Assembly (NCBI RefSeq): GCF_016865445.1
Contig: NZ_AP024412.1
Location: 186,001-250,000 of the forward strand
Length of the DNA stretch: 64,000 nt
Source of the DNA: Mariniplasma anaerobium
Lineage (GTDB): Bacteria > Bacillota_I > Bacilli_A > Acholeplasmatales > Acholeplasmataceae
Reading direction: 5' to 3'
The position numbers and the translations under genes were made by a program. The notes under the pieces were generated by a model. It ran no database searches, was not told the origin of the DNA, and saw nothing but the letters and a program-made list of their open reading frames with translations. Positions 47,511 through 55,372 of the stretch are shown here, piece by piece (the first letter of the stretch is position 1; every line of letters begins with the position of its first letter).

Positions 47511-49061
47511 TTAATTATTTTTCAACATATTGATGACAGATGGAGAATAAGGGAGTAGATCCTTAATCTCTTTTTTATTGATATTATCTAAAACATATTC
47601 TAAATATTTTGAAACATTAACATCGTTAATTCTTGCTGTTCTAATGATTGAAAACAGCTTTGTCGTATATCTTGCTCCATCATATGATCCAGATGTCATA
47701 AAAACTTTTCTATTAATCACGAAGGGTCTAACTGCTCGCTCTGCGATATTATTTGTAATTTCCACATAACCACTTGTTAAATATGTCGTTAGTTCAGGCC
47801 ATACTTTTTTTGTATAGGAAACTGCCTTTTCTATTGCGGAGTTTGTTTTATAGTCATGCTTAAAAATAAGATCTTCTAGCTCTTTTAGTATCTTAGGATG
47901 ATCTTGTTGTCGCTTGGTTAAAATCTCACTAGGTAAGAGGTTTTGCCGCTTATAGGTTGCTTCTTCATGAAAGAGCTTGCCCATGACATCAAGAATCTTT
48001 ACAGCGTAACTTTCTTTTTTCTTATCTTGTGGTAGAGCTTTAAGAATATCTACAAATCGTCTTCTTGCGTGTGCGAAGCACCTTTGTAATTTGATCTTAT
48101 CATTTTCTCTTTTTAGTTTTGTATAGCCTGCATAATCATCACAGACAATAACCCCTTCATATGCTTTTAACCACCTTGCTGTTTGATCAACGGCTCTTGA
48201 TTCATGAAAATCATAAATCGCGATTTGCTGATCATAATAGCTTGATGTATAGACATATACATAACTTTTCTTACGCATTTGATCTGATAAAGGTCTTTTG
48301 CTGATAGAAAGCGTTGTCTCATCTGCGTGAATAACCTTTGCTTGATTATTAAGCAAATCATCTTTCATCTGTTTATAAATTGGCGTTAAGATAGATGCCA
48401 TTTTTGCCATATATAAAGCGAGGTTTTGTTTTGAGACTTCAATTTTAAGGGTTTCTTTAAGGTGTCTTGATAAGTGCTCAAAAGGAATGCCGAGCTCATA
48501 TTTATGATAACAGATGTATGAAGCGAAAGAATGCGTCATGACGCTTCCTGGAAATAAAGATGTTGAAAGTGGATAATAGATTTGATTATCCTTTGGATTA
48601 CAGTTTTTGCATTTGCAGCTTTGTTTAATGATCTTTGTGACCTTAAGGGTTGCGGGTATAGACTCAACCACATAACGTACTTTTTCTGATGCGATGGATA
48701 ATTCCCCTTTACATGTTGGGCACGTGTCTATCTCAGGCTTTTCATATCTAGTTTCACTCACGTGACGCTCAAAATCAAAAGACTCAAAGTTTTTACGCTT
48801 TTTCTTTCTTATCTTTTTTTCTTTACCTAATGTTTCTACTTCGTTAATAATGACTGCTGATATGCTTTCGCTCTTAGGTATAAATGTCTTGATCCGTTCT
48901 ATATTATATTTTTCAGTTAAGATCTCTTTGTCACTTAAAATCAAGTTTAACTTTGTGTTAAGCTTAAAAATGAGACGATGATTCTTCTCGTTTTCTTTTA
49001 AAAGTTTTATATTTACTTTCTTTAGGTGCTCGATTTCTTTAAGCGCTTGGTTTAAGTTCAT
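47511..49061 (-). CDS. tnpC: IS66 transposase TnpC
   Basis: A DDE transposase of about 516 residues. An N-terminal coiled-coil-like helix (LKEIEHLKKVNIKLLKENEK) is followed by a zinc finger with CPTCKGEL and CKCKNC, then the catalytic core with VIHADETTLS, IVCDDYAGY and NNIAERAVRPF, which supply the D, D and E. I place the start at ATG 49061 (MNLNQALKEIEHL); an in-frame TTG at 49124 would add 21 atypical residues encoded by a palindrome. No break in the frame. Confidence 0.93.
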   Translation of the reverse strand: MNLNQALKEIEHLKKVNIKLLKENEKNHRLIFKLNTKLNLILSDKEILTEKYNIERIKTFIPKSESISAVIINEVETLGKEKKIRKKKRKNFESFDFERHVSETRYEKPEIDTCPTCKGELSIASEKVRYVVESIPATLKVTKIIKQSCKCKNCNPKDNQIYYPLSTSLFPGSVMTHSFASYICYHKYELGIPFEHLSRHLKETLKIEVSKQNLALYMAKMASILTPIYKQMKDDLLNNQAKVIHADETTLSISKRPLSDQMRKKSYVYVYTSSYYDQQIAIYDFHESRAVDQTARWLKAYEGVIVCDDYAGYTKLKRENDKIKLQRCFAHARRRFVDILKALPQDKKKESYAVKILDVMGKLFHEEATYKRQNLLPSEILTKRQQDHPKILKELEDLIFKHDYKTNSAIEKAVSYTKKVWPELTTYLTSGYVEITNNIAERAVRPFVINRKVFMTSGSYDGARYTTKLFSIIRTARINDVNVSKYLEYVLDNINKKEIKDLLPYSPSVINMLKNN

Positions 49062-49089
49062 GTGTTTAGTATAGCACATTTTTGAACTT

Positions 49090-49113
49090 TTACTATATAT
49101 ATTTATATATATA
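49090..49113. repeat. AT palindrome between tnpB and tnpC
   Basis: ACTATATATAT and ATATATATAGT form an inverted repeat with a TT centre just ahead of the tnpC start. It could act as a hairpin lowering tnpC expression or simply be AT sequence. Confidence 0.55.
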
Positions 49114-49127
49114 GTAAATCTCAAAAT

Positions 49128-49463
49128 TTAATACCCTATTTCTTTGTTTTTCTCATCAATGACTTTCAGTCCCTTTAAAAGCGCTTTAAGATCACTTGCT
49201 TGATACCCTATCTCTTTTGAATCTTTGGGCCATTTAAACTTTGTGAAGTTTATTTTATTGATCAGTAACCACGTTCCATATTCATCTTCATAATAGATTT
49301 TGATTGTCTTTCTATTTTTTGAACAAAAGACAAATAGGGTATACATCATCTCAATGGGTCTAAAGTTACACGATAATAGAATTTGGAGTTTATGCATACC
49401 TACACGCATATCCATATCTTTTGAATAGAAATAGATTTTCTTTATGTTCCTATAATCAATCAT
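49128..49463 (-). CDS. tnpB: IS66 accessory protein TnpB
   Basis: A 111-residue IS66 Orf2 protein: IKKIYFYSKDMDMRVGMHKL, then VFCSKNRKTIKIYYEDEYG. The family is required together with TnpA for efficient IS66 transposition; its biochemical role is not established. It overlaps tnpA by eight bases. Confidence 0.9.
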   Translation of the reverse strand: MIDYRNIKKIYFYSKDMDMRVGMHKLQILLSCNFRPIEMMYTLFVFCSKNRKTIKIYYEDEYGTWLLINKINFTKFKWPKDSKEIGYQASDLKALLKGLKVIDEKNKEIGY

Positions 49464-49821
49464 AAATAACCTCTAAGATTTTTAAAGCTTGTTCTAGAGA
49501 GGTTGTGATTTTGATTTGTTTGCTTTCTATCACGACTATCGAGTGATCAAAACGTGAAAAGTGTGTTGATTTCTTTGTAATCTCATCGCCTTTTAACATA
49601 TTAAGTCTGATGTTTTCTTCATTGATGAGTTCTCCTGGTCTATCACTTATATTGTCAATTCTTATAAAGTCACCTTCTAAGTGATTAAATGCCGCTACCC
49701 AGTCTTTAAGTGTTGATCTATTAAATTTGTGTTGTCTTGCGAATTCACTTAGACTCAAATTTGACGCTCTATAGTTTTTGACCGCATCTAGACGCGCTCT
49801 ATTTGTATAATGTTTTGACAT
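49456..49821 (-). CDS. tnpA: IS66 accessory protein TnpA
   Basis: A ~121-residue IS66 Orf1 protein with an N-terminal helix-turn-helix (RLDAVKNYRASNLSLSEFAR, then HKFNRSTLKDWVAAF). Start ATG 49821 has GAGGA eight bases upstream; an upstream in-frame start at 49857 is less likely because it lies in the terminator-like hairpin region. It probably binds the IS ends. Confidence 0.88.
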   Translation of the reverse strand: MSKHYTNRARLDAVKNYRASNLSLSEFARQHKFNRSTLKDWVAAFNHLEGDFIRIDNISDRPGELINEENIRLNMLKGDEITKKSTHFSRFDHSIVVIESKQIKITTSLEQALKILEVIYD

Positions 49822-49854
49822 TTTCTTTGTCCTCTTTTCTCTACCTATAGCATA

Positions 49855-49884
49855 CAAAAAAACACCCTAAATTATTAGAGTGTT
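49855..49884 (-). terminator. Terminator-like hairpin at the right end of the IS
   Basis: AACACCCTAA (49861-49870) pairs with TTAGAGTGTT (49875-49884, one G-U), and on the minus strand seven T follow. It would stop outside transcription from entering the tnp genes. It overlaps the terminal repeat. Confidence 0.65.
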
Positions 49885-49900
49885 AATATTTGACCTTTAC
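49879..49900 (-). repeat. IS66 right terminal inverted repeat
   Basis: Exact inverse of 47402-47423 over all 22 bases. Confidence 0.95.
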
Positions 49901-49908
49901 GATACATA
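49901..49908. repeat. Target-site duplication, right copy
   Basis: GATACATA, identical to 47394-47401. Confidence 0.95.
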
Positions 49909-49955
49909 TGCTATTAATTGAATAAATGATTGTACTCAAACTTAATGTAAATTCT

Positions 49956-49984
49956 TTGACTATGACATTGATACCATGTAGAAT
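49956..49984 (+). promoter_or_regulatory. Promoter of the rhodanese lipoprotein gene
   Basis: TTGACT (49956-49961), 17 bases, TAGAAT (49979-49984). It lies 48 bases beyond the IS duplication, so the insertion left it intact. Confidence 0.75.
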
Positions 49985-50007
49985 ATATAAAAATAGGAGG
50001 ATCACAA

Positions 50008-50409
50008 ATGAAAAAAATATCATTATTATTTATGGCCATTGCATTTATTTTAGTTATAGTGGGCTGTGCCACAGAAGTAAATTCTATGCCAGAGTATATA
50101 GATCTAACACCAGAAGAAGCTAAAGAGCTTATAGATAACACGCCAGATTTAATTATTATAGATGTATCACCATATTTCTCACAAGGTCGTATTCCAGGTG
50201 CTGTTAATTATTATGTTGGAGATGGATCACTCGATGATGCTATTCCGTCACTTGATAAAAATAAAGCTTATTTAGTATATTGTCATGCTGATAGTGCATC
50301 TATATTAGGTGCTAGTAAACTTATAGAGGCTGGTTTTGAAAATGTTTATAGACTAGAAGGAAACTACGCAGCTTGGGTAGCAGCTGATTATCCAGTAGAT
50401 ACTAATTAA
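50008..50409 (+). CDS. Rhodanese-domain lipoprotein
   Basis: A 133-residue protein with a lipoprotein signal (hydrophobic 5-18, lipobox IVGC at about 20) and one rhodanese domain: IIDVSPYFSQGRIPGAVNY and the active-site loop VYCHADSAS, with the catalytic Cys and a shortened loop. It is exposed on the outer face of the membrane. It is a probable sulfurtransferase; the substrate is unknown. AGGAGG precedes the ATG. Monocistronic, with a strong terminator at 50463. Confidence 0.9.
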   Translation: MKKISLLFMAIAFILVIVGCATEVNSMPEYIDLTPEEAKELIDNTPDLIIIDVSPYFSQGRIPGAVNYYVGDGSLDDAIPSLDKNKAYLVYCHADSASILGASKLIEAGFENVYRLEGNYAAWVAADYPVDTN

Positions 50410-50462
50410 TTCTATATGCAATGCAATTAAAATGTCGATACAATAAATTAAGCTGAATTCAT

Positions 50463-50491
50463 ACCTCATTTCATTTTGAAATGAGGTTTTT
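50463..50491 (+). terminator. Terminator of the rhodanese gene
   Basis: A perfect 11-bp stem ACCTCATTTCA (50463-50473) with TGAAATGAGGT (50477-50487), loop TTT, then TTTT. Confidence 0.9.
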
Positions 50492-50556
50492 ATTTTTATT
50501 AAAGTAATTCTCTACATATTTTATTACTATAAAGATAGAAATGGAAGTGTTAGGAT

Positions 50557-51234
50557 ATGTCAATAAAATCAATGTATATTTTTAATAAAATGACAGAGTT
50601 ATCTATATTCACTAATGAATTGGAAAAAATAGATTGGAAAATTGAAAAAGAATATTTAAAAGATAGAGCGATTTTTTATGCAAAACTAAAAATATTCACC
50701 TTAATGAAACAAACATTCCTGGATAAAAAAATATCAATTTTTGCATTAAAAGATGAGGAAGTCATTACATGGATTGATACGTTAACTTTGTTAAGGCGTC
50801 TGTTGTTAATTCTTTTTAAACAAGGTGTTGATACAGATAAAATATCTATTATAATGGAATACCCATTAATTTTTGGAAATCATATGAGAGCTGATTATTT
50901 GTTAATCTATGATCAACTCATTATTGTTTTAGAGTTTGGAATGTTTAATCAAGATGAGAGACGTAGCGAAGAAAGATATACTAAAAAGCTGCAAGAATCA
51001 AATAGCTATAGACAATTATTGGCAAATCTAATAAATTCAAAAATTGAAGTTGTGAATTATGTAATGATATATAGACCAGAATATTCAAGAAATCAAAAGC
51101 AATATTTAAAAGAAAATATTTTATACAACAATGAGGAGTTACATAAATTAGTTAAATTTATTAGTCATTTGATAAAATTACAAGATGTTTCACGTCCAAT
51201 GTATCAATTAGCATACTTAAATAACATAAATTAG
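50557..51234 (+). CDS. Hypothetical protein, possible PD-(D/E)XK-like fold
   Basis: A 225-residue soluble protein, not recognised. Residues 110-128 (MRADYLLIYDQLIIVLEFG) place an Asp, a hydrophobic strand and E-F-G in the spacing of the PD-(D/E)XK nuclease core, and the following helix with RSEERYTKKLQESNSYRQLL would fit the next helix. The usual Lys of ExK is Gly, so it may be inactive or use another residue. The N-terminal ~90 residues are helical. It is alone between two terminated units, with a weak ribosome binding site (TAGGAT). Confidence 0.6.
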   Translation: MSIKSMYIFNKMTELSIFTNELEKIDWKIEKEYLKDRAIFYAKLKIFTLMKQTFLDKKISIFALKDEEVITWIDTLTLLRRLLLILFKQGVDTDKISIIMEYPLIFGNHMRADYLLIYDQLIIVLEFGMFNQDERRSEERYTKKLQESNSYRQLLANLINSKIEVVNYVMIYRPEYSRNQKQYLKENILYNNEELHKLVKFISHLIKLQDVSRPMYQLAYLNNIN

Positions 51235-51243
51235 TTATTATAT

Positions 51244-51271
51244 TTGACATTAATTTTGAATGTGTTATTAT
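51244..51271 (+). promoter_or_regulatory. Promoter of degV-marR
   Basis: TTGACA (51244-51249), 16 bases, TATTAT (51266-51271) with TG one base before the -10. The predicted start is near 51278. Confidence 0.7.
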
Positions 51272-51285
51272 TATATTAAATAATA

Positions 51286-51298
51286 TTTGAAATTCAAA
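51286..51298. promoter_or_regulatory. FabT-like palindromic operator
   Basis: TTTGAAATTCAAA, i.e. TTTGA-N3-TCAAA, the same half-sites and spacing as the FabT box of streptococci (TTTGATTATCAAA). It lies just after the predicted transcription start of degV-marR. A MarR-family regulator is encoded in the same transcript. Confidence 0.6.
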
Positions 51299-51319
51299 AT
51301 ATTTGAAGGAGAAAATAAA

Positions 51320-52171
51320 ATGTCAGAAAAAATAGGTTTAGTAGTTTGCGGTAACTCTGGTGTTGATTATATGTCACTTAATTACCCAGTAAAATTAATA
51401 AGATCAACATTAAATTTAGATGGCAAGGAATATGAAGATTACATAGATATTCAAGCAAATGAGTTTTATAAAATGATTGAAGAAAATCCAAATATAGATG
51501 TCTCAACATCTCAAACATCAACTGGAAAAATAGCAAGTGTTTATGAAGAATTAAAAGAAGAAGGCTATACTGATGTCATAGTAGTAGTAATCTCATCCAA
51601 ATTAAGTGGAACTTTTCAAGGAGCTATTTTAGCTAAACAATTAGTTAAGGATTTAAATGTATATGTTTTAGATTCAAGAACAGTTTCTTATGGTGAAGCT
51701 TATTTAGTTATTGAAGCTATAAGATTAATAAAAGAAGGTAAAAAAACAATAGAAATTATTGATTACTTAGAAAAAATAAGAGATCATATATATATCTATG
51801 TCTTAGTTGATACACTTAAGTTTTTAGTTAAAAATGGCCGTTTATCAGCAACCAGTGGTTTTTTAGGAACTTTATTAAAAATAAAACCATTACTACATAT
51901 ACAAAAAGATGGAAGTTTGGTTCCATTTGAGAAAATTAGAACAACTAGTAAGGCGCAAAGTAGATTAATTGAAGTTCTTGAAGATAATATTCGTGATAAA
52001 AATGTTATAATATTTATAGCGTACACAAACAATAAAGATAAAGCTCAAGAAATAAAAGATATTCTTTTACAAAAAAGAAAAGATGTTACTATTGAGTTGG
52101 TACCTTTGACACCAGTCGTCGGTGCACATGCTGGTCCTGGAACTTTGGGAGTAGGATATATTGAAATATAA
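51320..52171 (+). CDS. DegV-family fatty acid-binding protein (FakB-like)
   Basis: A ~283-residue DegV protein with the EDD-fold marks: an N-terminal Ser/Asp loop, DVSTSQTSTG (fatty-acid carboxyl contact region), DVIVVVISSKLSGTFQGA, and the C-terminal VGAHAGPGTLGVGY. DegV/FakB proteins present exogenous fatty acids to the kinase FakA. The start ATG at 51320 follows GAAGGAG; an upstream TTG at 51287 would lie in the operator. It is cotranscribed with a MarR regulator. Confidence 0.93.
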   Translation: MSEKIGLVVCGNSGVDYMSLNYPVKLIRSTLNLDGKEYEDYIDIQANEFYKMIEENPNIDVSTSQTSTGKIASVYEELKEEGYTDVIVVVISSKLSGTFQGAILAKQLVKDLNVYVLDSRTVSYGEAYLVIEAIRLIKEGKKTIEIIDYLEKIRDHIYIYVLVDTLKFLVKNGRLSATSGFLGTLLKIKPLLHIQKDGSLVPFEKIRTTSKAQSRLIEVLEDNIRDKNVIIFIAYTNNKDKAQEIKDILLQKRKDVTIELVPLTPVVGAHAGPGTLGVGYIEI

Positions 52172-52188
52172 TAAAGGATGTGAGTTTC

Positions 52189-52626
52189 ATGGTTTCCCCA
52201 AAAGAAGTCATAAATGAATTAATAGTTGATGTTTTTAATCAAATTCTATCAATTGAATCAGATGTTTTAAAAGAACGTGGCGTGAAACTTTCGATGACAG
52301 AAGTGCATGTATTAGAAGCTATAAAAAATACAGAAGATCCCACAATGGGAAATGTTGCAAATAAACTTAGAATTACCATGGGGACACTTACGACGTCAGT
52401 CAATGTTTTAGTTAAGAAAGAATATGTTAATAGATACAGAGATGAGAAAGATAGAAGAAAGGTTTACCTTGAACTTAACGACCAAGCCAAAGAAGTGTTG
52501 GCTATTCATGATGAATTCCATGAAGAAATGGTCAGTTCTTTACTTAAAGACCTTAATTTGGAAAAAGATAAAATATTATTAAAGTCTTTAGAAAATATTA
52601 GTAATTATTTTAAACAAAGATATTAA
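52189..52626 (+). CDS. MarR-family transcriptional regulator (FabT-like)
   Basis: A ~145-residue winged-helix protein: KLSMTEVHVLEAI, MGNVANKLRITMGTLTTSVNV (recognition region), and the wing with RYRDEKDRRKVYLELN. The size and layout match FabT, a MarR-type repressor of fatty-acid genes. The TTTGA-N3-TCAAA palindrome upstream of degV supports that and suggests autoregulation (inference). ATG 52189 is preferred; a GTG at 52180 abuts the Shine-Dalgarno. Confidence 0.85.
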   Translation: MVSPKEVINELIVDVFNQILSIESDVLKERGVKLSMTEVHVLEAIKNTEDPTMGNVANKLRITMGTLTTSVNVLVKKEYVNRYRDEKDRRKVYLELNDQAKEVLAIHDEFHEEMVSSLLKDLNLEKDKILLKSLENISNYFKQRY

Positions 52627-52652
52627 AAAAACACCTTAAAAAGTGTTTTTTT
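52626..52652 (+). terminator. Terminator of degV-marR
   Basis: AAAAAACAC (52626-52634) pairs with GTGTTTTTT (52643-52651) and continues into T. Confidence 0.75.
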
Positions 52653-52684
52653 TGAAAAAAAGTCTCCCTTTTTTAGCCTACAAA

Positions 52685-52693
52685 TGTTATAAT
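52685..52693 (+). promoter_or_regulatory. Extended -10 promoter of the ROK kinase operon
   Basis: TGTTATAAT at 52685-52693; no good -35. Confidence 0.6.
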
Positions 52694-52720
52694 AATAAAG
52701 TATGAAATGGAGGTAAGATG

Positions 52721-53668
52721 ATGAGCAAATATGTATATGGAATAGATGTGGGTGGAACTAGTATTAAAATAGGTCTATTTAATTTTGAATCTATGGATAT
52801 GATTAATGATTTTGAAGTTGAAACTCCGAAACTAAATCACAAAGATTCAATATTTGAAACCATATACCAAGGCATTATATCAAATAACGAAATTAATAAT
52901 ATTTTGATGGATGATATATTAGGTGTCGGTATAGATGTACCATGTCCTGTAAAAAAAGGATATGTTCATACATGTGCTAATTTAAATTTAAATGATACTG
53001 ACTTAATTAGTAGTATGAAAAAATATTTGCCAGATCATGTTGAACTTGTTGCTGCTAATGATGCAACTATTGCAGCTTTTGGGGAAAATGCCTCTTTAAA
53101 AAATCCATATGATAATGCAGTTTTAATTACATTGGGAACGGGAGTGGGTGGTGGAGTAATACTTGATGGAGCAATTGTAGAAGGTGCAACTGGCTTAGGT
53201 GGAGAAGTAGGACATATTAGAGTCTATGATGAAGAAGAAAAAGTATGTGGATGTGGATCTAAAGGCTGTTTAGAACAAATTTGTGGTACAGCTGGAATTT
53301 TAAACTATACAAAAAATCTATTACCAAACGACACTTCAATACTAGATAAAGACCAATTGACAGTTAAAGCAATTTTTGATGCAGCTAAAAAAGGTGATCC
53401 TGTAGCTTTAAAAACAGTTCATAGAGTCGCCAAGTATATTGGAATTGCTGCAAGTATTTTATCAATAATTAATGAACCTGATGTGTTCATCATTGGTGGT
53501 GGAGTATCTAAATCAGGTAAATTTTTAATTGATTTGATTCAAATGTATTATAAAGAAAATGCAAGATTCACTACCGGGGATATACCTTTTAAATTAGCTA
53601 TGACGGGTAATCAAGCTGGTATAATTGGGTCTGCTATGTTAGTAAAGAGTGTTATTGTTAGCACATAA
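52721..53668 (+). CDS. ROK-family glucokinase
   Basis: A ~315-residue ROK sugar kinase: ATP loop GIDVGGTSIKIGLF, catalytic Asp in AANDATIAAFGE, phosphate loop LITLGTGVGGGVILDG, and the zinc motif CGCGSKGCLEQICG with three cysteines. Glucose is the likely substrate, since sugars entering by symport need ATP-dependent phosphorylation. ATG 52721 is seven bases after GGAGG; the ATG three bases earlier is also possible. A degenerate Enzyme I-like gene follows 29 bases later, probably on the same transcript. Confidence 0.92.
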   Translation: MSKYVYGIDVGGTSIKIGLFNFESMDMINDFEVETPKLNHKDSIFETIYQGIISNNEINNILMDDILGVGIDVPCPVKKGYVHTCANLNLNDTDLISSMKKYLPDHVELVAANDATIAAFGENASLKNPYDNAVLITLGTGVGGGVILDGAIVEGATGLGGEVGHIRVYDEEEKVCGCGSKGCLEQICGTAGILNYTKNLLPNDTSILDKDQLTVKAIFDAAKKGDPVALKTVHRVAKYIGIAASILSIINEPDVFIIGGGVSKSGKFLIDLIQMYYKENARFTTGDIPFKLAMTGNQAGIIGSAMLVKSVIVST

Positions 53669-53697
53669 AAATATATAAATATGGGGGATTACAACTA

Positions 53698-55314
53698 GTG
53701 GGAAATCAGTATTTTGGTGATTTTTTAGCACTCGGAAGAATAGTGCAATTTGATGGAAGTAAACGGAATAAAAAATACACAAAAAAAGAAATAGCTTTAT
53801 TGTTAGAAGAAATAGGAATGGTTATCAAGAATAACATCTATAGTTTTCATACTAAATACTACGAAGACAATTATATTGAAGGGTTATTTGATTTCAGTTA
53901 TATAGCATCACCATTCAACTCAAAACTTTTAGTAGATTTGATGATGGATGGGTTCTATAATAGTGATATAGGTTTCAGCGATATCTTTAGTAAAGCTATC
54001 AAAAAATACCAACAAAAAACATCTAATAATTCGTTTATTATTTTTTTTAAGGAAGATCAAATTGAGCTTCTTAATGAAAAAATAATTGAATTAAAAGATA
54101 GAATTGTATCTCAAATAGATCGATTACTTATTCAAGATATCGTCTCTAAAATAAATGAAGATGTCATAATCAATGTAAATCATTTTAAAAAAGAATATTT
54201 ATATGAATTACCAAAAAATATAAAGGGATTTATATGTAAGAGATTGGAAAGACCAGAATTAATTTTGGAGTTAAGTGTTGCTTATGAGATTCCAATCTTG
54301 TTGACATCGAGATCTTATTCAAATGCAGCTTTTGCTATTATAGATGGAATAAACAAAAAAGCATATCTAAATCCAAACACAATTAAAATTAAAAACGCAA
54401 TAGATTTAAAAAACTCGTATACATTTACTTTAGGCGAGGATCCGATTTATAGTTCCGAAGAGATTAAGTTTTATGCATCTCTTGTAGATAAAAAAGATTT
54501 TGATAGAGCAAATTCCTCTACTTGGTATGCAGGTGTAGCTTTGTTTAAGACAGAATATATGTATATCACAAAAGGGTACACACCTACTTTTGATGAGCAA
54601 GTAGAGTTATATTGCAATTTATTAGAGACATTTAAAGATAAATTAATCCAGATTAGGATCCCCTCATTCGATGAAGTTATGTCTATTGATTATGAGGGTG
54701 AGATATTTACTGATCTAGAACATGTTAGAGATTATTCAAGAATATTTTTTACAAATATCACTGCTATTCAAAAAGCTTCAGAACTTACAAATAAAAGAAT
54801 AAGTATAATCATACCGATGCTCAGAATGGGATTAGAAATTGAAAAGTGGAAGGATCTTATTCAGGGTTACACAGGGTTCTCTACATCTGATGTAAAAAGA
54901 CTACTATTTTCAATTATGATGGAAACAGAATCAGCATTTATGTATTATGAAGATTATAGATATGTTGATTCAACAATCTTCGGGTTAGATAACTATATAG
55001 ACGAGTGTATGGAAAAGTCAAAATATGACAAGATTGATTATGAAGAGTTTATGCTTCAAGCTTTTCCGGATTTGGAAGGTGCACATCAATACTTTAGAAG
55101 AACTGGTATTAAATTACTGCACTTTGTTCAAGGTAACATTCTAAAAGATCCTAAGATATTAAGAAAATTCATGAATAAAGGATTTAAGCACTTTATAATC
55201 CCACTTTCACATATTAAGAAAGCTGGAGAAGTGCTGTTTGCAAAAGAGTCAGTCAAAGGTAAATACAAAGATGTTTATGCTAAAAGGAAAAAAAAGAAAG
55301 AAAACGATAAATAA
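53698..55314 (+). CDS. Degenerate PTS Enzyme I-like protein
   Basis: 538 residues with the whole Enzyme I plan. An N-terminal helical HPr-binding-like part comes first. The swivel domain has ILLTSRSYSNAAFAIIDG (about 201-217) where Enzyme I has GGxTSHxAIxAR. The C-terminal PEP barrel has GVALFKTEYMY, IIIPMLRMG, MMETESAFMYY and a late FIIPLSHIKKAGEVLF. The phospho-His is Arg (TSR), the PEP-site LRTE Arg is Lys, TNDL reads LDNY, and the active Cys near the end is absent. It therefore cannot do the PTS reaction. It starts with GTG after GGGGGAT. Linked to a ROK kinase; its function is unknown. Confidence 0.8.
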   Translation: MGNQYFGDFLALGRIVQFDGSKRNKKYTKKEIALLLEEIGMVIKNNIYSFHTKYYEDNYIEGLFDFSYIASPFNSKLLVDLMMDGFYNSDIGFSDIFSKAIKKYQQKTSNNSFIIFFKEDQIELLNEKIIELKDRIVSQIDRLLIQDIVSKINEDVIINVNHFKKEYLYELPKNIKGFICKRLERPELILELSVAYEIPILLTSRSYSNAAFAIIDGINKKAYLNPNTIKIKNAIDLKNSYTFTLGEDPIYSSEEIKFYASLVDKKDFDRANSSTWYAGVALFKTEYMYITKGYTPTFDEQVELYCNLLETFKDKLIQIRIPSFDEVMSIDYEGEIFTDLEHVRDYSRIFFTNITAIQKASELTNKRISIIIPMLRMGLEIEKWKDLIQGYTGFSTSDVKRLLFSIMMETESAFMYYEDYRYVDSTIFGLDNYIDECMEKSKYDKIDYEEFMLQAFPDLEGAHQYFRRTGIKLLHFVQGNILKDPKILRKFMNKGFKHFIIPLSHIKKAGEVLFAKESVKGKYKDVYAKRKKKKENDK

Positions 55315-55320
55315 TATAAA

Positions 55321-55360
55321 AAAAAGGAGATAAAAGGTTGCTTTTATTTCCTTTTTAATA
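55321..55360 (+). terminator. Terminator before the ribosomal protein operon
   Basis: A 16-bp stem: AAAAAGGAGATAAAAG (55321-55336) with CTTTTATTTCCTTTTT (55341-55356), loop GTTG. Confidence 0.9.
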
Positions 55361-55366
55361 TATAAT
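55361..55366 (+). promoter_or_regulatory. -10 element of the S10 operon
   Basis: TATAAT at 55361-55366 directly after the terminator predicts a start at about 55373. Confidence 0.6.
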
Positions 55367-55372
55367 TATAAC

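Larger units (their letters stand above)
47402..49900 (-). mobile_element. Complete IS66-family insertion sequence
   Basis: A 2,499-bp element bounded by perfect 22-bp inverted repeats that begin GTAAAGG and flanked by an 8-bp direct duplication. It carries tnpA, tnpB and tnpC in IS66 order on the minus strand, all open. Intact ends, perfect duplication and intact genes point to recent insertion and probable activity. It inserted between the tRNA terminator and the promoter of the rhodanese gene, in sequence apparently free of genes. Confidence 0.96.

Noticed and set aside
49926-50141. Short frames on both strands over the rhodanese gene and its promoter
   Set aside because: They are shadows of the rhodanese lipoprotein gene and lack ribosome binding sites.
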